DNA of 64,000 nucleotides from Ruegeria sp. Ofav3-42 (GCF_022347725.1 NZ_JAKRGB010000018.1:24588-88587), one strand, 5' to 3'; shown: positions 34,953 to 43,566, numbered from the stretch's first letter. The notes: generated by a model not told the origin, from the sequence alone. Program-made: numbers and translations.

Positions 34953-35891
34953 TTGTCAACGCAGGTAACTTTCGCGGTTCATCCCGGCTTTGTGCACACT
35001 GGAAGCACTGAACTTCGCGTTTTCCAACTTATTCGGCTCCTGGAAAAACAACTTGGTGAACAGTACAGTTTTTCGGTTTCAAATCTGCCCAAAAACAAGC
35101 TCTCCAGACAGATCATCTGGGCGCTATCGCAGCCGAAGGGTTCTGTAGTTGTTTTTTCAAAGTGGTCTTTGCTTCGGCTAAGCGACCGGACGCTCCGCAT
35201 ATTACGCGCGCGAGGCGTCAAGACTTGCCTGGACTATGTGGATATGGACTTGCGAGAAGCGCGCAGGTTTCATCCAGACATCCATATCGCGGCTTCCCTG
35301 ACAGCCGCCAGACATTTGAAGGAACAAACCAGACACGCTGAACTTCGTGCAGACAAGTCGGAAGTTTTTCTCATCCACCACAATTTGGACGATCGGTTTC
35401 CTGTTACTCAGGCAAGAAACTTGGACAAAGTTAAGTGCGCCTATTTTGGGGCTATTGAGAATACAGTCCAAACAGAAAAAATAAGAGAGAAGGTCACATT
35501 CATCAAAGCTGACCTAAGCGAAAACATCGTGGACGTTTTTCATCGCTTGTCCGATTTCAACGCTCACTACTGTATACGAGAGCAAAGCCAAACGTCAGAA
35601 ATCATAGCAAAACCTTTTACCAAGGGTTTTGTGGCAAGCCACTTGGCGGCCCCTGTACTAATCGACGCAAACGTCGATGATGCGCTCGAACTCCTTGGCG
35701 AGGATTATCCATTTGTCACCAAAGACATTTCTGAGGAAAGCATTCTGCGCGGTCTCGAACAACTGGCATCTGACTTCGGCAGCGCAAAATGGATTGAGGC
35801 ACAGCGCAGGGTCGTGGGTTTAAAAGATTACTACACGCCCGAAGCGGTAGCCAACCAGTTCCACGAAATGGTGCAAGGTACTTTGCAGTAA
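34953..35891 (+). CDS. Hypothetical protein of a glycan cassette
   Basis: A 312-residue protein that I do not recognise. It starts with TTG in this reading (STQVTFAVHPGFVHTGS) and has a Rossmann-like alternation of strands and helices with KGSVVVFSKWSLLRLSD, TCLDYVDMDL and AYFGAIENTV, which would suit a diverged GT-B-like or sugar-binding fold. No signal peptide or membrane segment is present. It follows the glycosyltransferase by 33 bases, so a joint role in making a surface glycan is inferred. AT-richer than the flanks. Confidence 0.6.
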   Translation: MSTQVTFAVHPGFVHTGSTELRVFQLIRLLEKQLGEQYSFSVSNLPKNKLSRQIIWALSQPKGSVVVFSKWSLLRLSDRTLRILRARGVKTCLDYVDMDLREARRFHPDIHIAASLTAARHLKEQTRHAELRADKSEVFLIHHNLDDRFPVTQARNLDKVKCAYFGAIENTVQTEKIREKVTFIKADLSENIVDVFHRLSDFNAHYCIREQSQTSEIIAKPFTKGFVASHLAAPVLIDANVDDALELLGEDYPFVTKDISEESILRGLEQLASDFGSAKWIEAQRRVVGLKDYYTPEAVANQFHEMVQGTLQ

Positions 35892-35910
35892 GCTGTCCAA
35901 AGCTTCAGCT

Positions 35911-36663
35911 TCAGCGGGCAAGCGGATCCAACGGGGACCACTCCAACCGGTTTACAGGGTGGCGCCGCAAAAAATCTTTTACTGTAATGAGATTGAGCAG
36001 CTCGACCCGGTTCTTCTCAAGATCAGCGTAGGAAGCGATTGAGCCGGAATAGCATTTTTGCCGACCGCGTCGTATGTAACCTACCCCCCAATCGACATCG
36101 ACTACGTACATCTCCAATTCCGGGTCTTCTACGCGGCATCGGGCATAGCCCTGCCAGCTCGTACCGTTCCAGGCAGGATATTTCCCATCTACTTCATAAA
36201 CTTCGCGTGCATGAAATTCCGTCGGTGGGTTCAGATCGTGCAGAAGTATCATGCCGCCAGGTTTAAGTACGTTCAGAGAATTCCGTATGTCTCGGTAAAC
36301 TTGTTCACCTAGATGCAAACCGTCGATAAAGATCAGGTCAAACATCTGGGTATTTTGTTGAAAAAATGCATCAGAAGTCAGGTTAAAGTCTGCTTCAGCA
36401 TCTTCCGCCGGATCAACTGAGACTTTTACCGAAGCAATGATCTTGTCATGCATGTCGGCTTTTCGGCGCACACCAATTTCCAGATAATTGTGGAACCCAT
36501 AAAGAGAAATCAAATGGTTCACTAGCGAGATTCGGTTCGCGACAGCTTTCCCATGACTGAACTGGTATCTACCATGAGTCCCCATCTGGTCGCGAAATCC
36601 AATTGCGCCACCAGATCTTTTGTTCAGTGTTTTTAAAAATCCTGAATTCATGCCAGCCACCAT
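35911..36663 (-). CDS. Class I SAM-dependent methyltransferase (Methyltransf_24-like)
   Basis: A 250-residue methyltransferase. Motif I is NYLEIGVRRKADMHD, followed by SVDPAEDAEADFNL, FDLIFIDGLHLGEQVYRDI and LKPGGMILLHDLNPP. The FIDGLH and LHDLNPP motifs are typical of enzymes related to rhamnosyl O-methyltransferases, often found in surface-glycan clusters. ATG 36663 is used; ATG 36651 is an alternative. It converges on the preceding plus-strand pair and seems part of the same accessory cassette. Confidence 0.82.
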   Translation of the reverse strand: MVAGMNSGFLKTLNKRSGGAIGFRDQMGTHGRYQFSHGKAVANRISLVNHLISLYGFHNYLEIGVRRKADMHDKIIASVKVSVDPAEDAEADFNLTSDAFFQQNTQMFDLIFIDGLHLGEQVYRDIRNSLNVLKPGGMILLHDLNPPTEFHAREVYEVDGKYPAWNGTSWQGYARCRVEDPELEMYVVDVDWGVGYIRRGRQKCYSGSIASYADLEKNRVELLNLITVKDFLRRHPVNRLEWSPLDPLAR

Positions 36664-36694
36664 GAGGGTAATTTTCTAGCGCTGTTTAATCGAA

Positions 36695-36722
36695 GATCGG
36701 CGCACTGGAAAGTACGCCGATC
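36695..36722. terminator. Terminator after the F0 ATP synthase operon
   Basis: GATCGGCG (36695-36702) and CGCCGATC (36715-36722) form a perfect 8-base-pair stem, extended by ACT/AGT inside, with a GGAA loop. It lies about 67 bases after the atpF stop, between it and the methyltransferase start. The following bases on the minus strand (TTCGATT) are only moderately T-rich. Confidence 0.6.
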
Positions 36723-36788
36723 AACTCACATTTCTCTGTAAGAGAAGCCGATTAGATCAAGCCAATCCGTCGCACATTGACCGTCAAG

Positions 36789-37349
36789 TCAGTGCAGCTT
36801 GGTGCCCACATCCGCGATGGATGCGTCGATCAGCTTGTTCGCCTGGGCGGCGGTCATCTGCTCGGCCAGAACGGCGCTTGCAGCTGACACCGCAACTGTC
36901 ACAGCCTGATCGCGGACCTCTTTCACGGCCGAAGCCTCGGCCGAAGCGATCTGGTCCTGAGCAGCAGCCAGACGACGGGCGATGGATTTCTCCAGATCGA
37001 CCTTGGCCTGTTCCGCTGCCAGCACAGCATCTTCTTTCGCGGCCGCCACAATGGCATCTGCCTGGGTCTGCACCTCACGCTGCTTGCGCTCGTACGAGGC
37101 CAGCAGACTACGCGCTTCTTCGTGCAGGGCGCGGGCTTCGTCCAGTTCGGCCTTGATGCCTTCGGCGCGGTTGTCCAGTGCGCCACCAATCATCGACGGC
37201 ACCTTGAAATAGAACAGGACCGCGATGAAGACGATGAAGCCCAGGAAGACCACAAAGTCGGTGTTGGCCAGCGAGAAGAACGGGCCTTTGGCTGCAAAGG
37301 CCGGGCTTGCTGCGCCGAATGTCAGAATAAGAGCAAGAGTGTTCCGCAT
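36789..37349 (-). CDS. atpF: F0F1 ATP synthase subunit b
   Basis: Peripheral stalk subunit of the F0 sector. The 186 residues have an N-terminal hydrophobic export-like segment (to about 20), a membrane helix (NTDFVVFLGFIVFIAVLFYF, about 29-48) and a long charged helix that dimerises with b' and reaches the F1 head. It is the last gene of the atpI-B-E-X-F operon, 5 bases after atpX. Confidence 0.95.
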   Translation of the reverse strand: MRNTLALILTFGAASPAFAAKGPFFSLANTDFVVFLGFIVFIAVLFYFKVPSMIGGALDNRAEGIKAELDEARALHEEARSLLASYERKQREVQTQADAIVAAAKEDAVLAAEQAKVDLEKSIARRLAAAQDQIASAEASAVKEVRDQAVTVAVSAASAVLAEQMTAAQANKLIDASIADVGTKLH

Positions 37350-37354
37350 GTCAC

Positions 37355-37906
37355 TTATCCTTTCATCTGCGCGTCGATTGCACTGTCGATGGCTTTGGCA
37401 TCTGCCTCGCCGCCCAGTGCAGTAACCAGTTCAGCCGCCGTATCCTTGGCAACCACTTGAATGCTTTCCAGCGCACCGGCACGGATATCGGCAATTGCCT
37501 TTTCCGATTCAGCCGCCTTTGCAGCGATTTCCGCATCCGCCTTGGCAATTGCGTCATCCAGACCAGACTGAATTTCTGCGCGTGCTTCGGCAGCGATACG
37601 CTGCGCTTCGGCACGGGCATCGGCCAGCGCCTTGTTATAGGCCTCTTCGGCCTCGACCGCTTTGGCCTTCAGATCTTCGGCCGCAGCCAGGTCATTTGTA
37701 ATGGTCCCCTGACGCTCAGCCAGGATTGCCGCGATGCGGGGCAGAGCCACGCGGGACAGGACCAGAAAGATGACGACCAGCGTAATGACCAGCCAGAAAA
37801 TCTGGTTGGGGAACCAATCAAAGCAGAGCTGCGGCATCCCGATGGCCGAACCACCGGCATCGACGCACGAGCCTACTACTTCTTCGCTTATGGGTTCAGT
37901 CGCCAT
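37355..37906 (-). CDS. atpX: F0F1 ATP synthase subunit b'
   Basis: Second, diverged stalk subunit, found in photosynthetic and alphaproteobacterial ATP synthases. The 183 residues have one membrane helix (IFWLVITLVVIFLVLSRVAL, about 34-53) followed by an Ala- and Glu-rich coiled coil to the end. The N-terminal 30 residues are short and cytoplasmic or periplasmic loop-like. It lies between atpE and atpF, with a strong hairpin in the atpE-atpX gap. Confidence 0.94.
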   Translation of the reverse strand: MATEPISEEVVGSCVDAGGSAIGMPQLCFDWFPNQIFWLVITLVVIFLVLSRVALPRIAAILAERQGTITNDLAAAEDLKAKAVEAEEAYNKALADARAEAQRIAAEARAEIQSGLDDAIAKADAEIAAKAAESEKAIADIRAGALESIQVVAKDTAAELVTALGGEADAKAIDSAIDAQMKG

Positions 37907-37937
37907 GATGTCCTCCGTCGGAACGTTGTCTTTACAA

Positions 37938-37968
37938 CAGGTGGGCCGCTATGGCTTGGGCCCACCTG
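37938..37968 (-). promoter_or_regulatory. Strong intercistronic hairpin between atpE and atpX
   Basis: CAGGTGGGCC (37938-37947) and GGCCCACCTG (37959-37968) form a perfect 10-base-pair stem with an 11-base loop in the 86-base gap after atpE. On the minus strand it is followed by TTGTAAAGAC, not a T-run. It is better explained as a 3' stabiliser or partial terminator that favours the many copies of subunit c than as a full terminator. Confidence 0.6.
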
Positions 37969-37992
37969 CGCGTAAGGATCAGGTTCCGCAGA

Positions 37993-38217
37993 TTAGACGG
38001 CGAACATCAGCAGCAGCGACACCAGGAATGCGAAGATGCCCAGCGCTTCTGCGAATGCGATACCGATGAAGAGGGTTGCGGTCTGCGAAGCAGCCGCCGA
38101 AGGGTTGCGCAGGGCGCCGGCCAGGAAGTTGCCTGCAACGTTGCCCACCCCGATTGCGGCTGCGCCGGAACCGATTGCTGCCAGGCCTGCGCCGATGTGT
38201 GCGAGATCGCCTTCCAT
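37993..38217 (-). CDS. atpE: F0F1 ATP synthase subunit c
   Basis: Ring subunit that carries protons across the membrane. The 74 residues form a two-helix hairpin: GAGLAAIGSGAAAIGVG-rich first helix, the polar loop ALRNPSAA, and the second helix FIGIAFAEALGIFAF with the essential carboxylate Glu57. It is the third gene of the F0 operon. The gap to the next gene holds a stable hairpin, consistent with higher expression of this subunit. Confidence 0.97.
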   Translation of the reverse strand: MEGDLAHIGAGLAAIGSGAAAIGVGNVAGNFLAGALRNPSAAASQTATLFIGIAFAEALGIFAFLVSLLLMFAV

Positions 38218-38265
38218 GATGTATCTCCTTACGAATTGGAAGTTTCGATGTTGGGGTATCAGACC

Positions 38266-39024
38266 TTAGTGCGAAGGATGCAGCGCATCTTTCAGGTAAA
38301 CACAGGTCAGAATGGTGAATACGTAGGCCTGAATAAAGGACACGAGGACCTCGAGGCCGTACATTGCGGTGATCGCCAGAACCGACACGGGCGAGATCGC
38401 GGCGATTGCGGCAAAGCCTGCAAACACTTTGATAACAGCGTGGCCAGCCATGACGTTACCGGCAAGACGAATGGAGTGGCTGACCGGGCGCACGAAGTAC
38501 GAGATCAACTCGATGATCGCCAGAACCGGGCGCAGCGCCAGCGGTGCGCTGGAGACCCAGAACAGGCCCAGGAAACCTGCGCCGTTCTTTACAAAGCCCA
38601 GCACGGTCACGGTCAGGAAGACCGACAGCGCCAGCGGGATGGTCACGGCGAAATGCGATGTGGTGGTAAAGGACATGGGGATCATGCCCAGGAAGTTCGC
38701 GCAGACGATGAACATGAACAGGGTCATGACATAGGGGAAGTACTTGACGCCTTCCTTGCCGCAGATGTCTTCCAGCATCTTGTAGATGAAACCATAGGCC
38801 AGTTCAGCAACCGACTGCATCCGGGTTGGAACAATCGCGCGCTTTGAGGTGCTGAGAACCAGCAGAGCAAAGATCGCCGCAATCGCGAGGAACAGCCACA
38901 GGGTCACGTTGGTGGGCGTGTACCATGCAATCGCACCGTCGCCGAACAACGGCTTGACGATGAACTGGTCCATTGGGTGGAATACCAGGCTGCTGCCTTC
39001 TGCTGCGGTGGTCTCGGTCGCCAC
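38266..39024 (-). CDS. atpB: F0F1 ATP synthase subunit a
   Basis: Membrane stator subunit with the proton half-channels. The 252 residues have five to six membrane helices, with the essential Arg186 in SHSIRLAGNVMAGH and the C-terminal helix LEVLVSFIQAYVFTILTCVYL. FPYVMTLFMFIVCANFLGMIP is another conserved helix. It follows atpI with a 2-base gap. Confidence 0.97.
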   Translation of the reverse strand: MATETTAAEGSSLVFHPMDQFIVKPLFGDGAIAWYTPTNVTLWLFLAIAAIFALLVLSTSKRAIVPTRMQSVAELAYGFIYKMLEDICGKEGVKYFPYVMTLFMFIVCANFLGMIPMSFTTTSHFAVTIPLALSVFLTVTVLGFVKNGAGFLGLFWVSSAPLALRPVLAIIELISYFVRPVSHSIRLAGNVMAGHAVIKVFAGFAAIAAISPVSVLAITAMYGLEVLVSFIQAYVFTILTCVYLKDALHPSH

Positions 39025-39026
39025 GT

Positions 39027-39365
39027 TCAGTCCCTCTCGTCCTTCTCGGCCGCGCTTGCAGCCGCTTGTTTCTCTTGAACCTCTTTCGCGCTGCGGAGCA
39101 TAACCTTCACGCCCGCGACTAGGCCCAGCAATGTAAACAGCACCAGAAAGATCGGGATTGTCCCGAGCAGGCTGTCCAGCCCGTATCCGATGCCAAATCC
39201 GATCCCCAGACCGGATACCATTTCGATGACCATCCTCCAGGCAAGCTCGCCGCCGGATACGTCAGCGTCCGCGCGAGGCTTCGGCGCTTTGGCCTTTTTC
39301 GCCGCGTCGATCTTGGCCTCCAGCTGCGCCATACGCTGCTTTTGGTCATCATCGGTCACGGGCAA
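39027..39365 (-). CDS. atpI: ATP synthase protein I
   Basis: Accessory membrane protein of the F0 operon; it is thought to help assemble the c ring. The 112 residues have a charged N-terminal helix, then VSGGELAWRMVIEMVSGLGIGFGIGYGLD, a Gly-rich helix hairpin typical of the AtpI/AtpZ family, and a charged C-terminal tail. It is the first gene of the operon, so the promoter should lie in 39366-39500. Confidence 0.9.
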   Translation of the reverse strand: MPVTDDDQKQRMAQLEAKIDAAKKAKAPKPRADADVSGGELAWRMVIEMVSGLGIGFGIGYGLDSLLGTIPIFLVLFTLLGLVAGVKVMLRSAKEVQEKQAAASAAEKDERD

Positions 39366-39638
39366 TTCCCTCGCACAGTCTTGGGCACGGTGCTAAGGGG
39401 CATGGGGCGCAGAGTCAACGGCGTTGAGCGCTCGAATTTTTGCACCCTATATCGTTGTTTTAGCACGATTTAATTGAGTTCGAATTGAGCGTGCCGACTT
39501 ACCGATAGCGGCACCTGCAGGCAAAACCCATGAATCCGCATATTCAACCTTTTGGTTGAGTTTGCAATCTGAGCGGGGATCAAACTTTCGCCAAAATTGC
39601 CGGTCAGACATCACGTGTAGATTTTCAGGACACTCGAT
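39366..39638. other. Divergent intergenic region upstream of the F0 operon
   Basis: This 273-base AT-rich gap holds no convincing gene. It has two clean hairpins: GTGCCG-N12-CGGCAC (39491-39514) and TCAACC-TTTT-GGTTGA (39544-39559). It should contain promoters for atpI on the minus strand and for the membrane-protein gene on the plus strand; I cannot pick convincing -35 and -10 boxes. Confidence 0.5.
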
Positions 39639-40547
39639 GTGACAAACGGTTTTAAGTCTCAGGCCATTCTACTGGCTGTTCTATTGGTCCTTTCGATTCT
39701 CACGTATACCAAGCTTGGTGAGACAATTGCGCTGTTGGCGGCAATTACCCTCATCGGGCTTCCGATCACTGTGTTGATAGCAGCCCTTCCTACGATTTCA
39801 GCAGCAATTGCAGTCCTGATCATAACCCAGCGCCTGGGCCGTTTGGTCGGGCTATCATTTGGTTGGGTGTTTGGCGCTCTGCTATGCCTCGGCTTCTATC
39901 ATCTACCGGAGTATATCCTTCGGCCAGCGGCAGAAGCCGAAGCAAAGGCAATGCTGACGCAGGATACGGGCTGGGATGGAACCTTTTCAGGAACACATAT
40001 TGCGTTGCTGGGTGTCCACCCGGGCAAGTGCCGCAGACGATGCCGTGACCTGCTAGCTGAAGGGGTTGAAGCTGTTTTCCTAACTGATCATAGCGCAAAT
40101 TACTGGCAACATAACCAGCTGTCCGGTGAAATAGCGGGCTTGTCGTTCTTCATGCGCTCGCAAGGGAAATGCGATCCCGCACTTGATGCGCTTCGGCGCG
40201 CCCATTCGGGCGTTATGGTGTCGCGGTTTGATCGGGATGAGTGCTTTCAGGCTAAGCCCGCTATCTTGAACGACATGGATATCGCCGTCTGGAGCGGGGA
40301 TATCAGGCGCCCGGCCGGAACACACTGGGTAGAAACCCTCAGGCGCGCCCGACTGTTCCGTCGCACCACCGCCGGATGGCAGTTAGCCGAACAATCCAGT
40401 CAAGTCACTTATCGCAGCGTGACCAACGCCATGTTAACGCGTGAAGGTGGCAATGGAATAGCGATCCAGCTTGATCCGGGTTTCAACTGGAAGGGGGTCA
40501 CAATCGGACCTTACCCTGACATTCCGTCCTTCAAAGCTGGGTATTGA
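39639..40547 (+). CDS. Hypothetical membrane protein
   Basis: A 302-residue protein with three or four N-terminal membrane segments (about 7-25, 28-50, 52-70, 75-93) and a soluble C-terminal half of about 200 residues. The soluble part includes FSGTHIALLGVHPGKCRRRC, LLAEGVEAVFLTDHSANYW and MVSRFDRDECFQA. I recognise no family. GTG 39639 follows CAGGA by 8 bases. The neighbours (F0 operon and an ArsR gene) give no clue. Confidence 0.65.
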   Translation: MTNGFKSQAILLAVLLVLSILTYTKLGETIALLAAITLIGLPITVLIAALPTISAAIAVLIITQRLGRLVGLSFGWVFGALLCLGFYHLPEYILRPAAEAEAKAMLTQDTGWDGTFSGTHIALLGVHPGKCRRRCRDLLAEGVEAVFLTDHSANYWQHNQLSGEIAGLSFFMRSQGKCDPALDALRRAHSGVMVSRFDRDECFQAKPAILNDMDIAVWSGDIRRPAGTHWVETLRRARLFRRTTAGWQLAEQSSQVTYRSVTNAMLTREGGNGIAIQLDPGFNWKGVTIGPYPDIPSFKAGY

Positions 40548-40578
40548 CCCGGCGAGAATATCCAGTGACATAAAATAT

Positions 40579-40914
40579 ATGTCCAATGACCTCGACACCG
40601 TATTCGCGGCACTCGCCGACCCCACCCGCCGCGCTATTCTTGCGATGCTGCTTGAGGATGATATGGCCGTCACTGACGTGGCCGAGCCGTTCGAGATGTC
40701 GTTGGCCGCAATCTCAAAACATCTGGTCATTCTGACCAAAGCCGGGCTGATCAGTCAGGAAAAACGTGGCCGAGTGAAATGGTGCAAGCTGGAACCCGAC
40801 GCGCTGCGCGCGGCATCCGTCTGGATGCAGGGGTTTGGGCAGTTCGAACCGGTCAATCTGGATGCGTTCGAACGGTTTCTGGAGACCGAACTTCCCACAC
40901 CGGACGAAGCCTGA
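40579..40914 (+). CDS. ArsR family transcriptional regulator
   Basis: A 111-residue winged-helix regulator. It starts MSNDLDTVFAALADPTRRAILAML and has the recognition helix in EMSLAAISKHLVILTKAGLI, followed by the wing EKRGRVKWCKLEP. It lacks the paired Cys metal motif of metal-sensing ArsR proteins, so it is closer to the group often found with SRPBCC (AHSA1-like) proteins, though no such gene follows. ATG 40579 gives the normal domain length. The stop lies 2 bases from the convergent UspA gene. Confidence 0.88.
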   Translation: MSNDLDTVFAALADPTRRAILAMLLEDDMAVTDVAEPFEMSLAAISKHLVILTKAGLISQEKRGRVKWCKLEPDALRAASVWMQGFGQFEPVNLDAFERFLETELPTPDEA

Positions 40915-40916
40915 AC

Positions 40917-41330
40917 CTATCTGACTACGAACACCGAAACTTTGGCGTGTTTGGCCAGATAGCCCGCATGGCTGGAAAAGATGTGGTCCGTAATCCGTGG
41001 CGCATGGGTTCCGACGACGATCAGATCGGCACCGATTTCCTCGGCGGCACGGGTCAGATCTGCGTCGACCTCGGCTGCCACATCGACAGAATGTATGTTG
41101 CGAGCGTCAACGTCGGCACCGCTTTGTTCGGCAAGCTGATCCACGATAGTTTGCAGCTCTGCGTTGATTGCCGGACCGGACTGGGTGACGTCACCCGGCT
41201 GAGTTCCGGTCACGCTGACAATGGTGATCCTTGCCTTCTGCCACTTCGCCATCGCGGCCGCGACATCCAGAGCCTTGCGGATTTCCGGCGGCAGGTGAAT
41301 ATCGACCGGGATCATTATGTGACTGAACAT
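40917..41330 (-). CDS. Universal stress protein family protein
   Basis: A 137-residue UspA-fold protein. MFSHIMIPVDIHLPPEIRKAL opens the fold and GADLIVVGTHAPRITDHIFSSHAGYLAKHA closes it, across residues 101-130. The usual ATP motif G-x2-G-x9-G-S/T is only partly kept (GTHAP, then SSHAG in place of GS), so nucleotide binding is uncertain. Specific role is unknown. Confidence 0.87.
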   Translation of the reverse strand: MFSHIMIPVDIHLPPEIRKALDVAAAMAKWQKARITIVSVTGTQPGDVTQSGPAINAELQTIVDQLAEQSGADVDARNIHSVDVAAEVDADLTRAAEEIGADLIVVGTHAPRITDHIFSSHAGYLAKHAKVSVFVVR

Positions 41331-41412
41331 GGTCTCCTCCTTCTCCTGCGTACGATGTTAGCGTTTGCTTGAAAGAAGTGCCTTGATCTGCCTCATAAAC
41401 CGTTGGCGCGCG

Positions 41413-41694
41413 CTAGCCGTCCTGGCTGTATTCGACGCCGATCACCACACCGGCGGCATCCGCAAGACACAACCAGGGTGCTTGCGCACCTGCAACCTCG
41501 ACCGTCGTGATTGTTCCGGTCGGCACGGACTCGGTCGAAACCGTGTTGACGTCGGCGGCCTGAACGCCGGTTTCTGCCGAGATCAGTGCCTCACAACTGG
41601 CTTGCAGGGCCGTTCCTGACGAACTCTTTCCCCCACCCTGTGTACAGGCGACCAGGGTCGCACCGGCGACAATTAGCATGGCTCGCTTCATTTT
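41413..41694 (-). CDS. Hypothetical lipoprotein
   Basis: A 93-residue predicted lipoprotein. MKRAMLIVAGATLVACTQGG contains a lipobox (LVAC). The mature part is short, with SCEALISAETGVQAADVNTV, then VEVAGAQAPWLCLADAAGVV, a layout seen in small roseobacter lipoproteins of unknown role. ATG 41694 follows a strong GGGAGGAAAA site. Confidence 0.8.
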   Translation of the reverse strand, partial: KMKRAMLIVAGATLVACTQGGGKSSSGTALQASCEALISAETGVQAADVNTVSTESVPTGTITTVEVAGAQAPWLCLADAAGVVIGVEYSQDG

Positions 41695-41752
41695 TCCTCC
41701 CGATTGGCCCGCAGACCCCGAAGGTTGTTGCATAACGACCAAATAGCAAGAG

Positions 41753-42667
41753 TCATTCTGGTAAAGGCGCGGTTTCGTTCGCGGGCTGGTCTTCGCTTTT
41801 GAGCAGAAGAACCAAGGCTATTGCTGTCAGAAGGACGCCAACCAGAACCAGTACGGTTGGTGCAGGCCGCCCAAGCGCGATTTCCCACAGGATCACCCAG
41901 CTGGGGATCAAGTACGTGTACGCCATGACCTTGGCCGACGGCAGACGCAGAGCCGCGAACTGCACCAACACAAAACTGGCCGCTGTTGCAAACAACGAAA
42001 GGTATAGAAGGCTGACCCAAACGATCACCGGCAGGTTCGCCCAATCCGTGGCGCGAATGTCCGGCCAGCCGACCACCGTCAGGATGATGCATCCGGCAAC
42101 CAGCGTACCAAACGTGAAGACGACGGCAGGTTCACCCCGGTTCAACTTGCGCACCATCGGTGTATAAATGGCGTGGGCCATGCAGCCCCAGAAAAAGATA
42201 ATCTCTCCGCCGCCGATCTCAAAAGCGCGAAAGGTCTGCCAATCGGCGCGAAAGATCACCCAAAGCGCGCCGCTTGCACCAACCGTCAGAGCCAGCGCCA
42301 TGCGCGACGTCGTGATCTGACGCAATAGAATCCAACTAGCTACAGCCGACATGACTGGCGTAAGTGTGAACACCGCAGATGTACTGACCGGGTCGGCCGT
42401 TTTCAGGCCATAGAACATCAGCACAAAATAGGTCGCGAACAGCCCGCCCAACACGGCATAGCGCCAGGGCGCTTGTGCCGCACTGCGCGGCAAACCGGTT
42501 GTGGCCAAGGCCGCCACACCAATGATGACGGCGGCGATCAGAAAGCGCCCAGCCGTAATCGCCAATGGTGCAATCTGATTGGCGACGATGGACCCCAACG
42601 AGAAACTGCCAGCCACCAGAAGCGAAAAGGTGATCATGGCGAGGTGGCCACGTGCCTGAGGTGTCAC
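41753..42667 (-). CDS. DMT family transporter (EamA domains)
   Basis: A 304-residue inner-membrane transporter with about ten helices in two EamA repeats; family members export amino acids or other metabolites. Repeat signatures are SIVANQIAPLAITAGRFLIAA (split near residue 20-40) and a second half with VIWVSLLYLSLFATAASFVL. I chose GTG 42667 because it overlaps the stop of the LysR gene (GTGA), coupling the two; the open frame extends upstream inside that gene. The LysR protein may regulate the pair. Confidence 0.88.
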   Translation of the reverse strand: MTPQARGHLAMITFSLLVAGSFSLGSIVANQIAPLAITAGRFLIAAVIIGVAALATTGLPRSAAQAPWRYAVLGGLFATYFVLMFYGLKTADPVSTSAVFTLTPVMSAVASWILLRQITTSRMALALTVGASGALWVIFRADWQTFRAFEIGGGEIIFFWGCMAHAIYTPMVRKLNRGEPAVVFTFGTLVAGCIILTVVGWPDIRATDWANLPVIVWVSLLYLSLFATAASFVLVQFAALRLPSAKVMAYTYLIPSWVILWEIALGRPAPTVLVLVGVLLTAIALVLLLKSEDQPANETAPLPE

Positions 42668-43542
42668 GAAAGCCAGCCCTTGGACTGTTCTTTGAGGAAT
42701 GACAGGAACGCCTGCACCTTGGTTGTGCGGTGCAGATCCACATGTGTCACCAGCCACAGTTTGCCGAACCATTCGGGCAGCGGCTCTATGACTTCGACCA
42801 GATCAGGGTCGCGGGATGCTTCCCACCGGGCCATGAAGCCAATTCCGGCCCCGGCCAAAACGGCTTCACGCATGCAGAAATTGTTGGTGCAGCGGAACGC
42901 GATGGCTTCGGCTGGCACGGTGGCGCGCAACCACTTGGAAAACGGAGCGCGGCTGTTTTCATCATCGGTACTGACAAACAGGTGGTCTGCAAAGTCGTCA
43001 AGGCTTGCAGGTTTTCCCCGGCGCTCGATGTAGGACTTACTGGCGAACAACCCGACTTCCTGCTCAATAAACGGTTGCACCACATTGTCAGGCTGATCAG
43101 GGGCGGCCCCGGCGCGAATGGCCACATGCGCCTCGCCATATTCCAGGCGGAACAGCCGGTCCCCGGTCAGGTAGCGAACGATCAGGCCAGGGTGCATCGA
43201 CTGGAATTCGGACAGGGCCGGTACGACCAGAGGTGCCAGCGAAGCCAGCGACGTCACCACCAACTCACCTGAGACGTCATCACCGCGCCCTTTCATACGA
43301 CCGACCAATTGGTTGAACTGATCTTCGGTGGCCTGAGCCACGCGCAGCAGGTCTTCTCCGGCATCCGTTGGCGTATAGCCTCGGGCGTGGCGCTGGAACA
43401 GTTTGACGCCCAGCCGCGCCTCAATCGCGTCGATATGGCGGATCACCGTGGCGTGGTGCACCCCCAAGATCTCGGCCGCGCCGCTGACTGTACCCATCCG
43501 GGCAACCTGATAGGCGGTTTTAACTTCGTCCCAATTGTCCAT
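42664..43542 (-). CDS. LysR family transcriptional regulator
   Basis: A 292-residue regulator. The N-terminal winged helix contains TVSGAAEILGVHHATVIRHIDAIEARLG (residues 18-45) and KLFQRHARGYTPTDAGEDLL. The C-terminal part is a periplasmic-binding-like effector domain. It is divergent from the azoreductase gene and coupled to a DMT transporter gene by a GTGA overlap. An AACAA-TAC-TTGTT palindrome lies 24 bases upstream of its start, a likely binding site. Confidence 0.92.
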   Translation of the reverse strand: MDNWDEVKTAYQVARMGTVSGAAEILGVHHATVIRHIDAIEARLGVKLFQRHARGYTPTDAGEDLLRVAQATEDQFNQLVGRMKGRGDDVSGELVVTSLASLAPLVVPALSEFQSMHPGLIVRYLTGDRLFRLEYGEAHVAIRAGAAPDQPDNVVQPFIEQEVGLFASKSYIERRGKPASLDDFADHLFVSTDDENSRAPFSKWLRATVPAEAIAFRCTNNFCMREAVLAGAGIGFMARWEASRDPDLVEVIEPLPEWFGKLWLVTHVDLHRTTKVQAFLSFLKEQSKGWLS

Positions 43543-43566
43543 CGCCTAAGCCCACTGTGCAAATTC

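Noticed and set aside
33645..36663. Glycan cassette as a mobile element
   Set aside because: No integrase, transposase, tRNA or flanking repeats could be seen, so only the composition argues for transfer.
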